Shown here: in pieces, positions 32,160 through 41,803 of the stretch
Layout of the letters: each line of letters opens with the position of its first letter
Position numbering within the stretch: position 1 is the stretch's first letter
DNA from: Strigamia acuminata
Lineage: Eukaryota > Arthropoda > Chilopoda > Geophilomorpha > Linotaeniidae
Length of the DNA: 64,000 nt
NCBI GenBank assembly: GCA_949358305.1
Contig: OX442321.1
Span: forward strand, 6,783,605-6,847,604
Direction: 5' to 3'
The notes under the pieces: generated by a model
Database searches by the model: none
Seen by the model: only the letters and a program-made list of their open reading frames with translations
What the model was told of the DNA's origin: nothing
Position numbers and translations under genes: made by a program

Positions 32160-35100
32160 TTACACTAAAGTTGCTACATTATCTTGCTTTGAACACTTGA
32201 TCGCTCCTGCAGCCAGGGCCGGCCTGGCTCCTAAGTCAACCGAAGAGTGCCCAGCAGATTTATCCTGTTGTTTGGGGGTGACATCTTGAGTCCCAGCAGA
32301 TTTATCCTGTTGTTTGGAGGTGACATCTTGAGGTTCATGCTTTAAACAGTTTATCTCTGCTGCAGCTAGGGCCGGCCTGGCTCGTAGGTCAACCGAAGAG
32401 TGCCCAGCAGATTCATCCTGTTGTTTGGGGGTGACATTTTGAGTTTCAGCACGAAGTGACAATAATTCTGGGCTCGGCCCTGGCTGCATGACATTACTCA
32501 CAATCAATTCCACGCTTAGCAGCAAAATGCAAATTAGCAGACCAACAGTTAACAAGTAAAATGGTACAATTACTTGACTCAAAGTCAGTGGCTGGAGACT
32601 TCGAGGTTTGTTGCAATCCGGTCTTTGCATCGAGACGTACTTTTCCGTTTCTTTTTGTATTATTCCTGCGGTCTTAAACAAGAGAAACCTGCAACAAAAT
32701 AAAATAAAATCGGTGAAAAAATGATATACAGTCGAAACTCTTTATAACGAATCGCAAGGGACCAGAAGAATCGATTCGTTATAACGAGAATTCGTTAAAA
32801 CGAATTAGGTAAAAAAATTAAATTTTATCATGAAAAACATTATTAATTCATAAACATGGTATTTCTTGGTAGTTTCATGTTAATTTTGTCCCGATTCTTT
32901 AAAATTGTTGAAATTTGCAGCTGAAATTGTAGAACGGGACAAATTAAACTCACAAGGGAACCACATGAATAAGTCATTTTAGATTTTGGCCAAATTTTGG
33001 CCAAATGATGTCTAAAGTGAGCTTAATAATTGCCTAAATTTTTAAATCTCCATGGTCAGCTGATTAACCATGGTAATTATCCCAAATCTGTACTCTTTTT
33101 GGGCTCTAGTAGACATTTTGAGTGAAAAGGCTGTGTGTAGGGATATGGTAAACAACTGGTTGCTGAGCAACAACTCCAGGAAAATAGTTCTGGAGCACTA
33201 ATCCAGAACTATTTTTTCTGGAGTTGTTTTCTGGTCACATGGTCACATCCAGGAATTTTAATACAATAATAGCTTGTAGTGGTGGTCCAGTGGTTAAGGC
33301 AATGGACTAGAAATCTTTCCACACAGGTTCAAATCCTGGTGTGTGTGTGTGAAAATTTTTACTTTTATTTTTTATTTGTTTTAGCAGTAATTTTAAAGTT
33401 TGTAATTTTATATTTCTTTTTAGAAATTTTAATTTAATTAATTTTAATTTTAATTTTTCTTTGGTTTCTAAATATAGGCATCAGATGTGATCAGTTTTGA
33501 AAATTCGTTATAACGAGAGCTTATGGGTATTACAGTGTACCTGAAAACTTGTTCGTTATAACGAATAATTCGTTATATCGAAATTCGTTATAACGAAAAT
33601 ATTTAACATGGTGTTCTATGGCTGGCCAACCAAGTCATTTTAAACAATTCGTTATATCGATAATTCGTTATAATGCGATTCGTTATAAAGAGTTTCGACT
33701 GTATAATTTGTGACTGCTTGGCCACCCAGGGTGACCCATGTCACTACCATGCACCACCATACGGCCCCAAGGTCATCTGCTCTGTGGGTGGACTGACCTA
33801 GCCTGGAGGAGGAGGGAGCTGAGTGGTGTGGGGAGGAGTCGAGTGTGAGAGGTGAGAGAGAGAGGTTGTCTGTCTCGCTGTCTGTCACCGGTCGTGCTAG
33901 AGAGAGGTGAGTCTCTCTCCGACCGTGAAGAAGAGGACCTGTGACCACCGAGGGGACAAGACGTGTCCCCGGCTATCGTGAACTCTGCACTCCTCGCCAT
34001 TCACCACAGCAAAGCTCAGTGTTAAGGCGGTCTCCATAATGCATCTTCCATGAGCGGCTGCGTGTGGCATAGGTGAGTACGACATGAATGTTATGTTGAA
34101 CCGACCACGTCACCCATGGGGCTTACGCCCTGTGTGTGACTGGTCGGTTGCCGGTGCAGTGTGCCTAAATGACACCCCCGCAACGGGTGACGGGATTCCC
34201 CATACCCCTAGACAACACATATTAAAGGCCAACAACCAATAATAGGGAGTCTTTGTCATTTATTCGTGAGTATGCGTCCCACACCAGGATACCAGTCCCC
34301 GGGTTACCTTTGATAAGACAATACCAGTCACAAATTTGTACAAACTTTTGTGAAAACAGTTCCTTCAGAGGTGAGTAGTTCGGAAACGCCATGCTGGCAC
34401 CTGATGGTAAATATTCAGTGGGAAGAAAATCCAACTCGCACATGTGTCTTATCTCATGCATGGCGTCGACTGAGTTATCAATAAATGCGAATTTCTCAGA
34501 CAACGCTTTCTGATACCCGTCTGCAGAATTCACAACATCATTTTCCAATACACCAAACAGTTCGATAAACGGTTGGGACTGCATAGCCTACAACGAAACA
34601 TTTGTTAAAATGACAAATTCGTTTAAACGTTTAAATAACCGGCACCTTAAGGTCTGAATAGTAGTTAGACTGGTTTTCTGTGCCAAATTTGAATTCGTGC
34701 TGAAGTAAATCTTCCAATGTTTCATACTGGTGTGCTTTTTCGTGAACTACTGCTTTAGAAATCAATAAACTGCTATACATCGACGACGTAATAACTGTGC
34801 AGAAAAAGTAAGCGGCAGTCACAATACTCATTGAAACTAAACGATTTTTTCTAAGCACATCTAAAAATTAAAAATTCAAATAAAGATAAACAGAAGGAAC
34901 CAAAAATGTTTGTTTCACCTTTTATTAAGACCAATTTCATCAAAGTACTTGCCACTTTCTGCCACAGCGTCTTTTCTTCAGTGTCGCAAAGTGTTGAAAC
35001 AATACACATCATTACCCATAATGCGACTAATACCAACCAAACATTTAATGGATAAGGATCGATATAATTTATTTCGTTCACGTCGTTCCGAGATGGCTGT

Positions 35101-36137
35101 CTTAAAACAACTGCCATGTAAACGTCAAAAATATTCGATGTTAAAAAATCTACATCGATGTAATCGGTTCGGCCAGGAATAAAACCGACACCTTCGAAAT
35201 CGACCTCCTTGCATATAATAACAGTATTAATAAAATAAAATAAATTGTTAAATATTTTTTTTTTTACGTTTTGTTTTACACTGTCGTACAATTCTCTATA
35301 CGCACCCGGCGGAAAAATACGAAATGTATAACTATGAATGATGAAATGTATATTTCAGTTCGGGTCGTTCAACTTGATTAAAAATTTTACCTGAAGTTGA
35401 GCACTTGCGCTAAAAGTTTTATCAATTCAACTAGTAATCCACCGGATACTACATTGTTAGTCACAATAAGGTTTGGAGGAATCTAGAAATACAGAGTTTA
35501 AATAGATATCGAGTTTATGAATGTCGGATAATACATGAAGGACTCCCACAGTCAAATTTTTTAGAATAGAAAATTCCATTGGAATGTTGCTCATAGTTTC
35601 GATTAACCTGGTCAACTAAACGATCGAGACGAAAGGCAATGGCCAGACCTAAGTAAAACCATATAACTATGATTAAAATAAAATAAAAATATTATTAAAT
35701 GAACAAATATATGCGTCAAAGTTAATTACAACTTCGCTCAAACGAAAATTAATCAGTAAACAACAAATCATGTTCATAAATTGACTAACCATATCCGAAG
35801 AGAAAAAACGAAGCACTACTAATTTGAAAATCGGTATTTACGTTTTTATTACTATGCGCTCACGCGAGCAGTCACACATTAATATAATTAAATTTAATTG
35901 ATTGATTAAAATTAACATACAAAAAACTAAGAATTAAGAAATAAGTAAATGGACAAACAAAAGTGCATTTCTATATAAGATAACTTACATTACTAATAAT
36001 CGTACATCCAAGCTAGAATAATCAACATCAAGGTCGATAAAGAAGAATTGTGTACACAAAAATCGCAAAGAATAAACTCGTATATAACGATTCAAAACAC
36101 TTCCGACTCCACCTGTGTCGCTGATGGAAATGACAAT
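32160..36137 (-). CDS. Ionotropic receptor A (minus strand, module 1)
   Basis: Exons read on the minus strand: 36137-35989 (probable amino-terminal domain piece), 35615-35535, 35482-35391, 35331-35268, 35207-34919, 34860-34646, 34587-34346 and 32688-32160. All visible junctions are GT-AG. S1 runs from LTVGVLH|IPPNLIV through LNFSYTFRIFPPGAY to VLRQPSRND. M1 is YPLNVWLVLVALWVMMCIV, M3 is NRLVSMSIVTAAYFFCTVI, S2 is in the 242-bp exon, and M4 is VIVPFYLLTVGLLICILLL in the last exon. The tail after M4 repeats TPKQQDKSAGHSSVDLxARP-like blocks. The phase between the two most upstream exons is not resolved and the start codon is not identified. The last intron is stretched to 1.66 kb by two transposons. 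From 35615 onwards I see no stop or frameshift. Confidence 0.8.
32729..33701. mobile_element. pogo/Tigger-like non-autonomous DNA transposon
   Basis: 973 bp with ends CAGTCGAAACTC...GAGTTTCGACTG and a TA duplication (32727-32728 and 33702-33703). CAGT termini and TA targets are typical of pogo/Tigger elements. Multiple TTCGTTATAACGAA-type dyads lie just inside both ends. No transposase frame remains. It lies in the last intron of IR A. The same intron in B and C has no such element, so it inserted after those duplications. Confidence 0.88.
33276..33347 (+). pseudogene. tRNA-Ser(AGA)-like sequence inside the pogo-like element
   Basis: Polymerase III A-box-like (TGGTCCAGTGG) and B-box (GGTTCAAATCC) motifs flank an anticodon arm GGACTAGAAATC, where AGA falls in the anticodon position. 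The long variable arm expected of tRNA-Ser is missing and the acceptor stem does not pair well. This suggests a degenerate tRNA or the tRNA-derived head of a SINE carried within the transposon rather than a working tRNA gene. Confidence 0.6.
33709..34332. mobile_element. TGTGAC...GTCACA element, copy 1 (intron of IR A)
   Basis: 624 bp with termini TGTGACTG...CAGTCACA and a 4-bp duplication AATT (33705-33708 and 34333-34336). The empty site is present in IR B (TATAATTTGTACAC near 39668). The identical site is occupied in IR C (61089-61704). Short terminal identity and a TGT/ACA ending fit either a solo LTR or a Ginger-type non-autonomous transposon. Confidence 0.88.
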
Positions 36138-36442
36138 CTAATTTATCACAAACATATTAATTTTTCTATAATTTTGTCAGCACGCAAGCTATGGGCACGC
36201 ATCAAGATAGAATATAAAATACTTATTTCACTACCAATATAAAAAAGTAATGGAACATAACACGTGTGGACAGTTTATCTGCCAAAAGATTTGGACGTGC
36301 TTGCTGTGGCAATTACCATCAGCCCAAATACAGCAAAGCCAAAGAGAAAATCCAAATAAGCCAGCAAGTACGTTCCAGGAAAAACGACGTAAAATAAGAG
36401 ACCAACTAGCTGCATTCAAAACGTGGTGTTATGTTGAAAGAT
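36138..36442 (-). other. Conserved upstream flank of IR A
   Basis: This stretch is repeated at 57261-57500 and 63403-63640, upstream of IR B and IR C. On the minus strand one frame reads a hydrophobic IWIFSLALLYLG-like run near 36330, suggestive of a signal peptide. Indels between the copies shift it, and no confident ATG or splice donor was found. The 5' end of the receptor may lie here. Confidence 0.45.
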
Positions 36443-37028
36443 TGTGACGGTATGATCGTGGCAGCCTGGGGACTGGTTACCATAAGGTGGGACTCATACT
36501 CACGTAAAATAAGACAAGGACTCCAGACTGTTGTGTTGTTGGCCTTTAATCGTTGTCTAGGGGTTGGAGTCTTCCATCTACCCTCGTGTTGGCTGTGCTG
36601 CGAAGGCACATCACCAGCAATCAACTCGTCGCACACAGGGAGGGATCCCCATGAATGACGTGGCCGGTTAGACATAACTATTCTTCCTTACTTACCCGCA
36701 CGGCTGTGCAACCGCTTATGGAGGCTGTGGTGGGTACAACATCTCACCACTGAGCGTCACCGTGGTGAATAGGGAGGAGAGCAGAGTTAGCACAGGGCAC
36801 GACTTGTCCTTGCTGGCTTCAGGACTTCATACCTCTGTCTTGGTTGAGACCCAATGCTCTTCTCTCTCCATACACCACTTAGCTCCCTTTTTCTTCATAC
36901 TGGGTCATTTCACTCGGCGAGGACGGATAACCTTGGGGCCATTGGGTGGTGTGTGCTAGTGATGCAGATCTCCCTTAGGGGATGTGTGGTAGTGCTGCAG
37001 GTCACCCTTGGGTGGCCAAGCGGTCACA
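36443..37028. mobile_element. TGTGAC...GTCACA element, copy 2 (inverted)
   Basis: 586 bp, opposite orientation to copy 1, with TGTGACGG at the left and CGGTCACA at the right, and a 4-bp duplication AGAT (36439-36442 and 37029-37032). Confidence 0.87.
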
Positions 37029-37495
37029 AGATATAAAAACAAACTCACAAACACCAAAAGCTGAATGCTGTCCTGTGTGGTCTTGTGCCTGATGAAACTT
37101 TAGTATTGATTTATACTTAGTCTGTTGTTGAGAAATTATGAAAATTATACACCTTGCCAGCGCAAGGTGTATAATTTTCATAAACTAACGAGACGAGAGA
37201 AACGTGAAAAAGGAAAGCCGCCTTAATTGCCGATTGAAAAATGATAAAAACCTATCTATTGATCTAGTTTGCATGGAGTTAGAGAAACTGCATGTTTATG
37301 ACACTATACTTTTCTTGTTATTATTTAAATGAAATCGATACTGTTAGACTTTCAAAACCCATAAAAATAACTCTACCCTTTTATTACGTGGAACCTCGCT
37401 AAAATTTTATCAGTTTATTATTTTTTTAAGCGACAACACATGAATTTTTGTTTAGCTGATATTTACACACTATTGCTGATATGTATCTCTGCTTA
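37029..37495. other. Intermodule spacer with a 21-bp-stem hairpin
   Basis: AT-rich non-coding sequence. At 37136-37156 and 37163-37183 there is a perfect 21-bp inverted repeat (TTATGAAAATTATACACCTTG and its complement) with a 6-nt loop. No gene or other repeat was recognised. Confidence 0.75.
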
Positions 37496-37806
37496 GGAGC
37501 CATTCATAAATTACGTAATGTTCCAAGGGGGGGGGGGGAGTGTTTCAGATTTTGTTACGGGTCATTAGTAAGGGAGAGGGGGGGTTCTCAATAATCTTAT
37601 GGTCCTTGAAAATTTTTTTTAATGTTTTAAAATTGAAAATATCGCAGTTTTGAGACTGATTTTTGAAAATTTTTGGGGGGGTGATTTCAGTTTTATTACG
37701 TAATTAGGGGGGTGGGGGTTTGCGAATTTGTTACGGCCTTGTTACAGAGGGGGGGAGGGGGTCTAAAATGCCCAAAATTGGCGTTACGTAATTTATGGAC
37801 GGCCCC
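37496..37806. mobile_element. PIF/Harbinger-like MITE with G-rich interior
   Basis: 311 bp with inverted ends GGAGCCATTCATAAATTACG / CGTAATTTATGGACGGCCCC and a TTA duplication (37493-37495 and 37807-37809). A 3-bp TTA target fits PIF/Harbinger. The interior has repeated runs of 6-13 guanines and TTACGTAATT-like dyads and no coding frame. Confidence 0.8.
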
Positions 37807-38072
37807 TTACTCGTAAACTTATGTCTTCTTCATGCACGTGAGCTAAATTGCTAGAATATGTAAGAAATTGAGAAATATTAGAAAACTATTTCCAGTGTTT
37901 TGTTTCCGTTGTGAGACAAGATGCTTACAGACGAGCTGCGCTGGCTTTTCTATTATTACTTTAATTACAAATCGGGGTAATTTGCATGTGGAGTTTTTAT
38001 TTGCAAATTTATAAAATATTTTTTTTCTAGGTTTTCTGGAAAGTGTTGCTGTTGTAAGAAATTGATAAGACT
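37807..38072. other. Spacer without recognised features
   Basis: Unique sequence between the Harbinger-like MITE and the paired TGTGAC elements. No gene, tRNA or repeat was recognised. It ends in GACT, the target duplication of the next element. Confidence 0.6.
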
Positions 38073-38623
38073 TGTGACCGTCTGGCCACCCACGGTGACC
38101 CACGTCACTCCACACACTGCTCACCGGCCCTAAGGTCATCCCCCATTGTGGAGTGGACTGACCCAGTATAGGGAAGGAGGGAGATGAGTGGTGTGGCGAG
38201 GAGAGAGAGTCAAGACAGCACTCAGAGAAGACGTGTGCTCGATAGGTCGCAGACAGCTAGGGAGGCCAGGAACCTGGACTCCACTCTCCTCCCATTCACC
38301 ACTGATGCTCAGTAACATGGCGTTGGGCCTGTTACATCCTCCATGAGTGGCTACATGGGCTGTTAGGTAAGTACAGCATGAATGTTATGTGTGACCGACC
38401 ACATCGCCCATGGGGCTCCCGCCCTGTGTGCGACAGGTCGGTTGCGGGTGTGGTGTGCCTTCATGGCACTGCAACACGGGTGATGGGAACTCCGACCCCT
38501 AGACAACGGATTAAAGGCCAACAACCAACAACCCGAAGTCCCTGTCTCCATTATTACGCGATGTTACGTCTTGCCCTTGACAGTCAATCCCCAGACTAAC
38601 ATGGATGGCCATAATCCATCACA
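38073..38623. mobile_element. TGTGAC element, copy 3a
   Basis: 551 bp, starting TGTGACCGTCTGGCCACCC and ending in a slightly degraded CCATCACA. It is flanked by GACT on both sides (38069-38072 and 38624-38627), and the right GACT is also the left duplication of copy 3b. Confidence 0.82.
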
Positions 38624-38627
38624 GACT

Positions 38628-39125
38628 TGTGACTGGTATGGTCTTACCGACAATAGTCTGGGGATTGACTACGATGGGAGGGACGCATACTCACGTAAAT
38701 GATACAGACATGAACTCCAGATTGTTGGTTTTTGAGCCCTAACCGTCGTCTAGGAGTCACACACAGGGCATGAGCCCTATTGGTGACGTGGTCGGTTACA
38801 CACAAACATTCCGTCGTACTTTTCGGTACGACCCATGTAGGTGCTCATGGAGGCTGCAGCAGGCACATCGCCATGCTACTGAGCGTCACAGTGGTGAATG
38901 ATGAGACAAGCAGAGTTAGCACTGGGCGCGGTTGCCCTTGCTGGCCTCAGGACCTTCGCAGCACACGTCTTCTCTCTCGGGTATCTCTGCTTAACTCTGT
39001 CACCACACCACTCAGCTCCCTCCTTCCTTAGCTGGGACAGTCTACCCTGCAAAAGGGGACGACCTTAGGGCCACTGGGCGGTGTGTGGAGTGAAGCGGAT
39101 CACCGTGGGTGGCCAAGTGGTCACA
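38628..39125. mobile_element. TGTGAC element, copy 3b (inverted relative to 3a)
   Basis: 498 bp, TGTGACTGGTATGG...GTGGTCACA, flanked by GACT (38624-38627 and 39126-39129). It lies head-to-head with 3a, so AGTCTGGGGATTGAC near 38667 is the inverted repeat of GTCAATCCCCAGACT near 38583. Confidence 0.84.
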
Positions 39126-39142
39126 GACTATCATATTACTTG

Positions 39143-39241
39143 TAGATATACTGGTAACTAAAATTTCTGAGTTATTCGTCCACGGTGGACCCGAGTGAAG
39201 ACCAATCGGATCAGGAAACGAGTGTTCTACCAATCGTGCTA
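39143..39241 (+). pseudogene. 3' remnant of a plus-strand IR (module 2)
   Basis: The sequence matches the end of the last exon and the following flank of the plus IR at 31630-31720 (ATACTGGTAACTAAAATTTC and onward), with small indels. The stop region reads GGTGGACCC in place of GGTTGACC. Everything upstream is absent, replaced by TGTGAC elements. It contains the empty target site of MITE copy 2. Confidence 0.85.
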
Positions 39242-39250
39242 GTAGCTGTG

Positions 39251-40945
39251 TTACACTAAAGTTGCTACATTCTCTAGCTTTGAACCCTTGATCGCTCCTG
39301 CAGCCAGGGCCGGCCTGGCTCGTAGGTCAACCGAAGAGTGCCCAGCTGATTTATCGTGTTGTTTAGGGGTGAAATCTTGAGTTTCAGCACTAAGTGACAA
39401 TATTAACTCTGGGATCGGCCTTGGCTGCATGACATTACTCACAATCAATTCCACGCTTAGCACAAGAATGCAAATTAGCACATCAGCAGTTAACAAGTAA
39501 AATGGTACAATTACTTGTCTCAAAGTTAGTGGCTGGTTACTTCGAGGTTTCTTGCAAACCGATTTCTGTGTCGAAATGTAGTGTTCTGTTTCTTTTTGTA
39601 ATATTCCTGCGGTCCTAAACAAGAGAAACCTGCAACAAAATAAAATAAAACCGGTGAAAAAATTATATATAATTTGTACACACTTTTGTGAAAACGGTTC
39701 CTTCAGAGGCGAGTAGTTTGGAAACGCCAAGCTGTCACCTGACGGTAAATATTCAGTCGGAAGAAAATCCAACTCGCAAACATGTCGTATCCCTTGCATG
39801 GCGTCGACCGAGTTCTCAATAAAGGCGAATTTCTCAGATAACGCTTTCAAATACCCGTCTGCGGGATTTATAATATCATTTTTAAATACATCAAAAAGTT
39901 TGATAAACGGTTGGGACTGCATAGCCTACAACGAAACATTCGTTAAAATGACAAATTCGTTTAAACGTTTAAATAACCGGCACTTTAAGGTCTGTATAGT
40001 AGTTGGATTGGTTTTCTGTACCAAATTTGAATTCGTGCTGAAGTAAATCCTCCAATGTTTCATACTGGTGTGCTTTTTCATGAACTGCTGCTTTGGAAAT
40101 CAATAAACTATTATAAATCGATGACGTAATAACTGTGCAGAAAAAGTAAGCGGCAGTCACGATACTCATTGAAACTAAACGATTTTTTCTAAGCATATCT
40201 AAAAATTATAAATTCAAATAAAGATAAATAGAAGGAACCAAAAATGTTTGTTTCACTTTTTATTAAGACCAATTTCATCAAAGTACTTGCCACTTTCTGC
40301 CACAGTGTCTTTTCTTCAGTGTCGCAAAGTGTTGAAACAATACACATCATTACCCATAATGCGACTAATACCAACCAAACATTTAATGGATAAGGATCGA
40401 TATAATTTATTTTGTTCACGTCGTTCCGAGATGGCTGTCTTAAAACAACTGCCATGTAAACGTCAAAAATATTCGATGTTAAAAAATCTACATCGATGTA
40501 ATCGGTTCGGCCAGGAATAAAACCGACACCTTCGAAATCGACCTCCTTGCATATAATAACAGTATTAATAAAATAAAATAAATTGTTAAATATTTTTTTT
40601 TTTACGTTTTGTTTTACACTGTCGTACAATTCTTTATACGCACCCGGCGGAAAAATACGAAATGTATAACTATGAATGATGTAATGTATATTTCAGTTTC
40701 GGGTCGTTCAACTTGATTAAAAATATTACCTGAAGTTGAGTACTTGCGCTAAAAGATTGATGAATTCAACTATTAATCCACCGGATACTACATTGTTGGT
40801 CACAATGAGGTTTGGAGGAATCTAGAAATACAGAGTTTAACTAAATATCGAGTTTATGAATGTCGGATAATACATGAAGGACTCCCACAGTCAAATTTTT
40901 TAGAATAGAAAACTCCATTGGGATGTTACTCATAGTTTCGATTAA
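39251..40945 (-). CDS. Ionotropic receptor B (minus strand, module 2), main exons
   Basis: Exons on the minus strand: 40945-40874, 40821-40730, 40669-40606, 40545-40257, 40198-39984, 39925-39684 and 39629-39251. The sizes 92, 64, 289, 215 and 242 bp are identical to those in A and C, and all frames are open. They encode S1 (VGFIPGRTDYIDVDF), M1, M3 (SMSIVTAAYFFCTVI), S2 and M4 (VIVPFYLLTADVLICILVL), ending at the stop at 39251. The last intron is a compact 54 bp without insertions, showing the ancestral state. A further upstream exon (57260-57133) is separated by Gypsy-2 and carries a TAG, and the first main exon is 9 bp shorter than in A and C. The gene is therefore probably damaged at its 5' end. 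Confidence 0.8.
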
Positions 40946-41101
40946 CTATCGAGACGAAAGGCAATGATCTGACCTGAGTAAAACCATATAACTATGATTA
41001 AAATAAAATAAAATAAATTATTAAATAAACAAATACAGTATGTGCATCAAACGTAAATTAATCAGCAAACAACAAATCGTGTTTATAAATTAACTAACCC
41101 A

Positions 41102-41717
41102 TGTGGTGACCACGAGGTCACAAAAATGTTTTAATTAATCTTAACCTAATAAATAGTGATTTTAATATTCATAATAATATATTGTCAGATTATTGCGGGA
41201 AAACTAGCTATACTAGTTTTACCGTTTCTGCGGGACTGACGTAACAACGTCATACATTTGCATAATTCTCCGGATTTATGCAAATACGTCATTTCCGGTC
41301 CAGCCAGTATTTAAACCCGTGTCCGACCGTAAACCCCCACTTTATAGATACCAGAGCAACATTAGCATCACCACCTCACCGTCAGGCCGTTTTACCGGAT
41401 TGATAGAGGATCGATGCCCGTTGCCAATTACATCTATAAATCAGAAGTCACAGATATTATCGTAGCAATACTACGATTGTAATATCTCCCGAAGCGAAGC
41501 GTTTGCGAACACGTGTTTCGCCAGACGCCATTACCCTAGACAACAACAGAAGCCACGTGTAAGACTGCCGTGCAGCAACAAATCGTATCCGCCGACAAGG
41601 ATCCGAGACCACAGCATTGTTAAGTATATTTGTATTATATTACAAGTGTGAAATAAAAGGGTGTTATTATTGTAAGATTGTGCGTTAAGTTTATTTACCG
41701 GAATCAAGGTTACGACA
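41102..41717 (+). repeat. Gypsy-2 5' LTR
   Basis: 616 bp, TGTGGTGACC...GTTACGACA. It holds a TATTTAAA box-like element near 41310, GTGAAATAAAAG (possible polyadenylation signal) near 41648, and a local inverted repeat AAAACTAGCTATACTAGTTTT near 41200. Confidence 0.95.
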
Positions 41718-41719
41718 CG

Positions 41720-41737
41720 TGGGGGTCTGTCCGGGAT
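41720..41737 (+). other. Gypsy-2 primer-binding site
   Basis: TGGGGGTCTGTCCGGGAT starts two bases after the LTR. It closely resembles the tRNA-Pro-type primer-binding site used by several retroviruses (TGGGGGCTCGTCCGGGAT), with two differences. Confidence 0.7.
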
Positions 41738-41803
41738 AGTTTTGAACATTCAAACTATTTTAAATAAACATATCTTACGGTTTGAACTTTGCAAACCATC
41801 GAA

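Noticed and set aside
33276-33347. Functional tRNA-Ser gene
   Set aside because: The variable arm is missing and the acceptor stem does not pair well.
33652-34085. Short minus-strand frames in the TGTGAC elements
   Set aside because: They are not conserved in frame between the copies and have no recognisable domain. The elements are non-autonomous.
36048-36242. Plus-strand frame of 64 codons repeated near 57171 and 63313
   Set aside because: It lies opposite the probable amino-terminal IR exon and shifts between copies, while the minus-strand exon frame is kept with splice sites. It is treated as a shadow.
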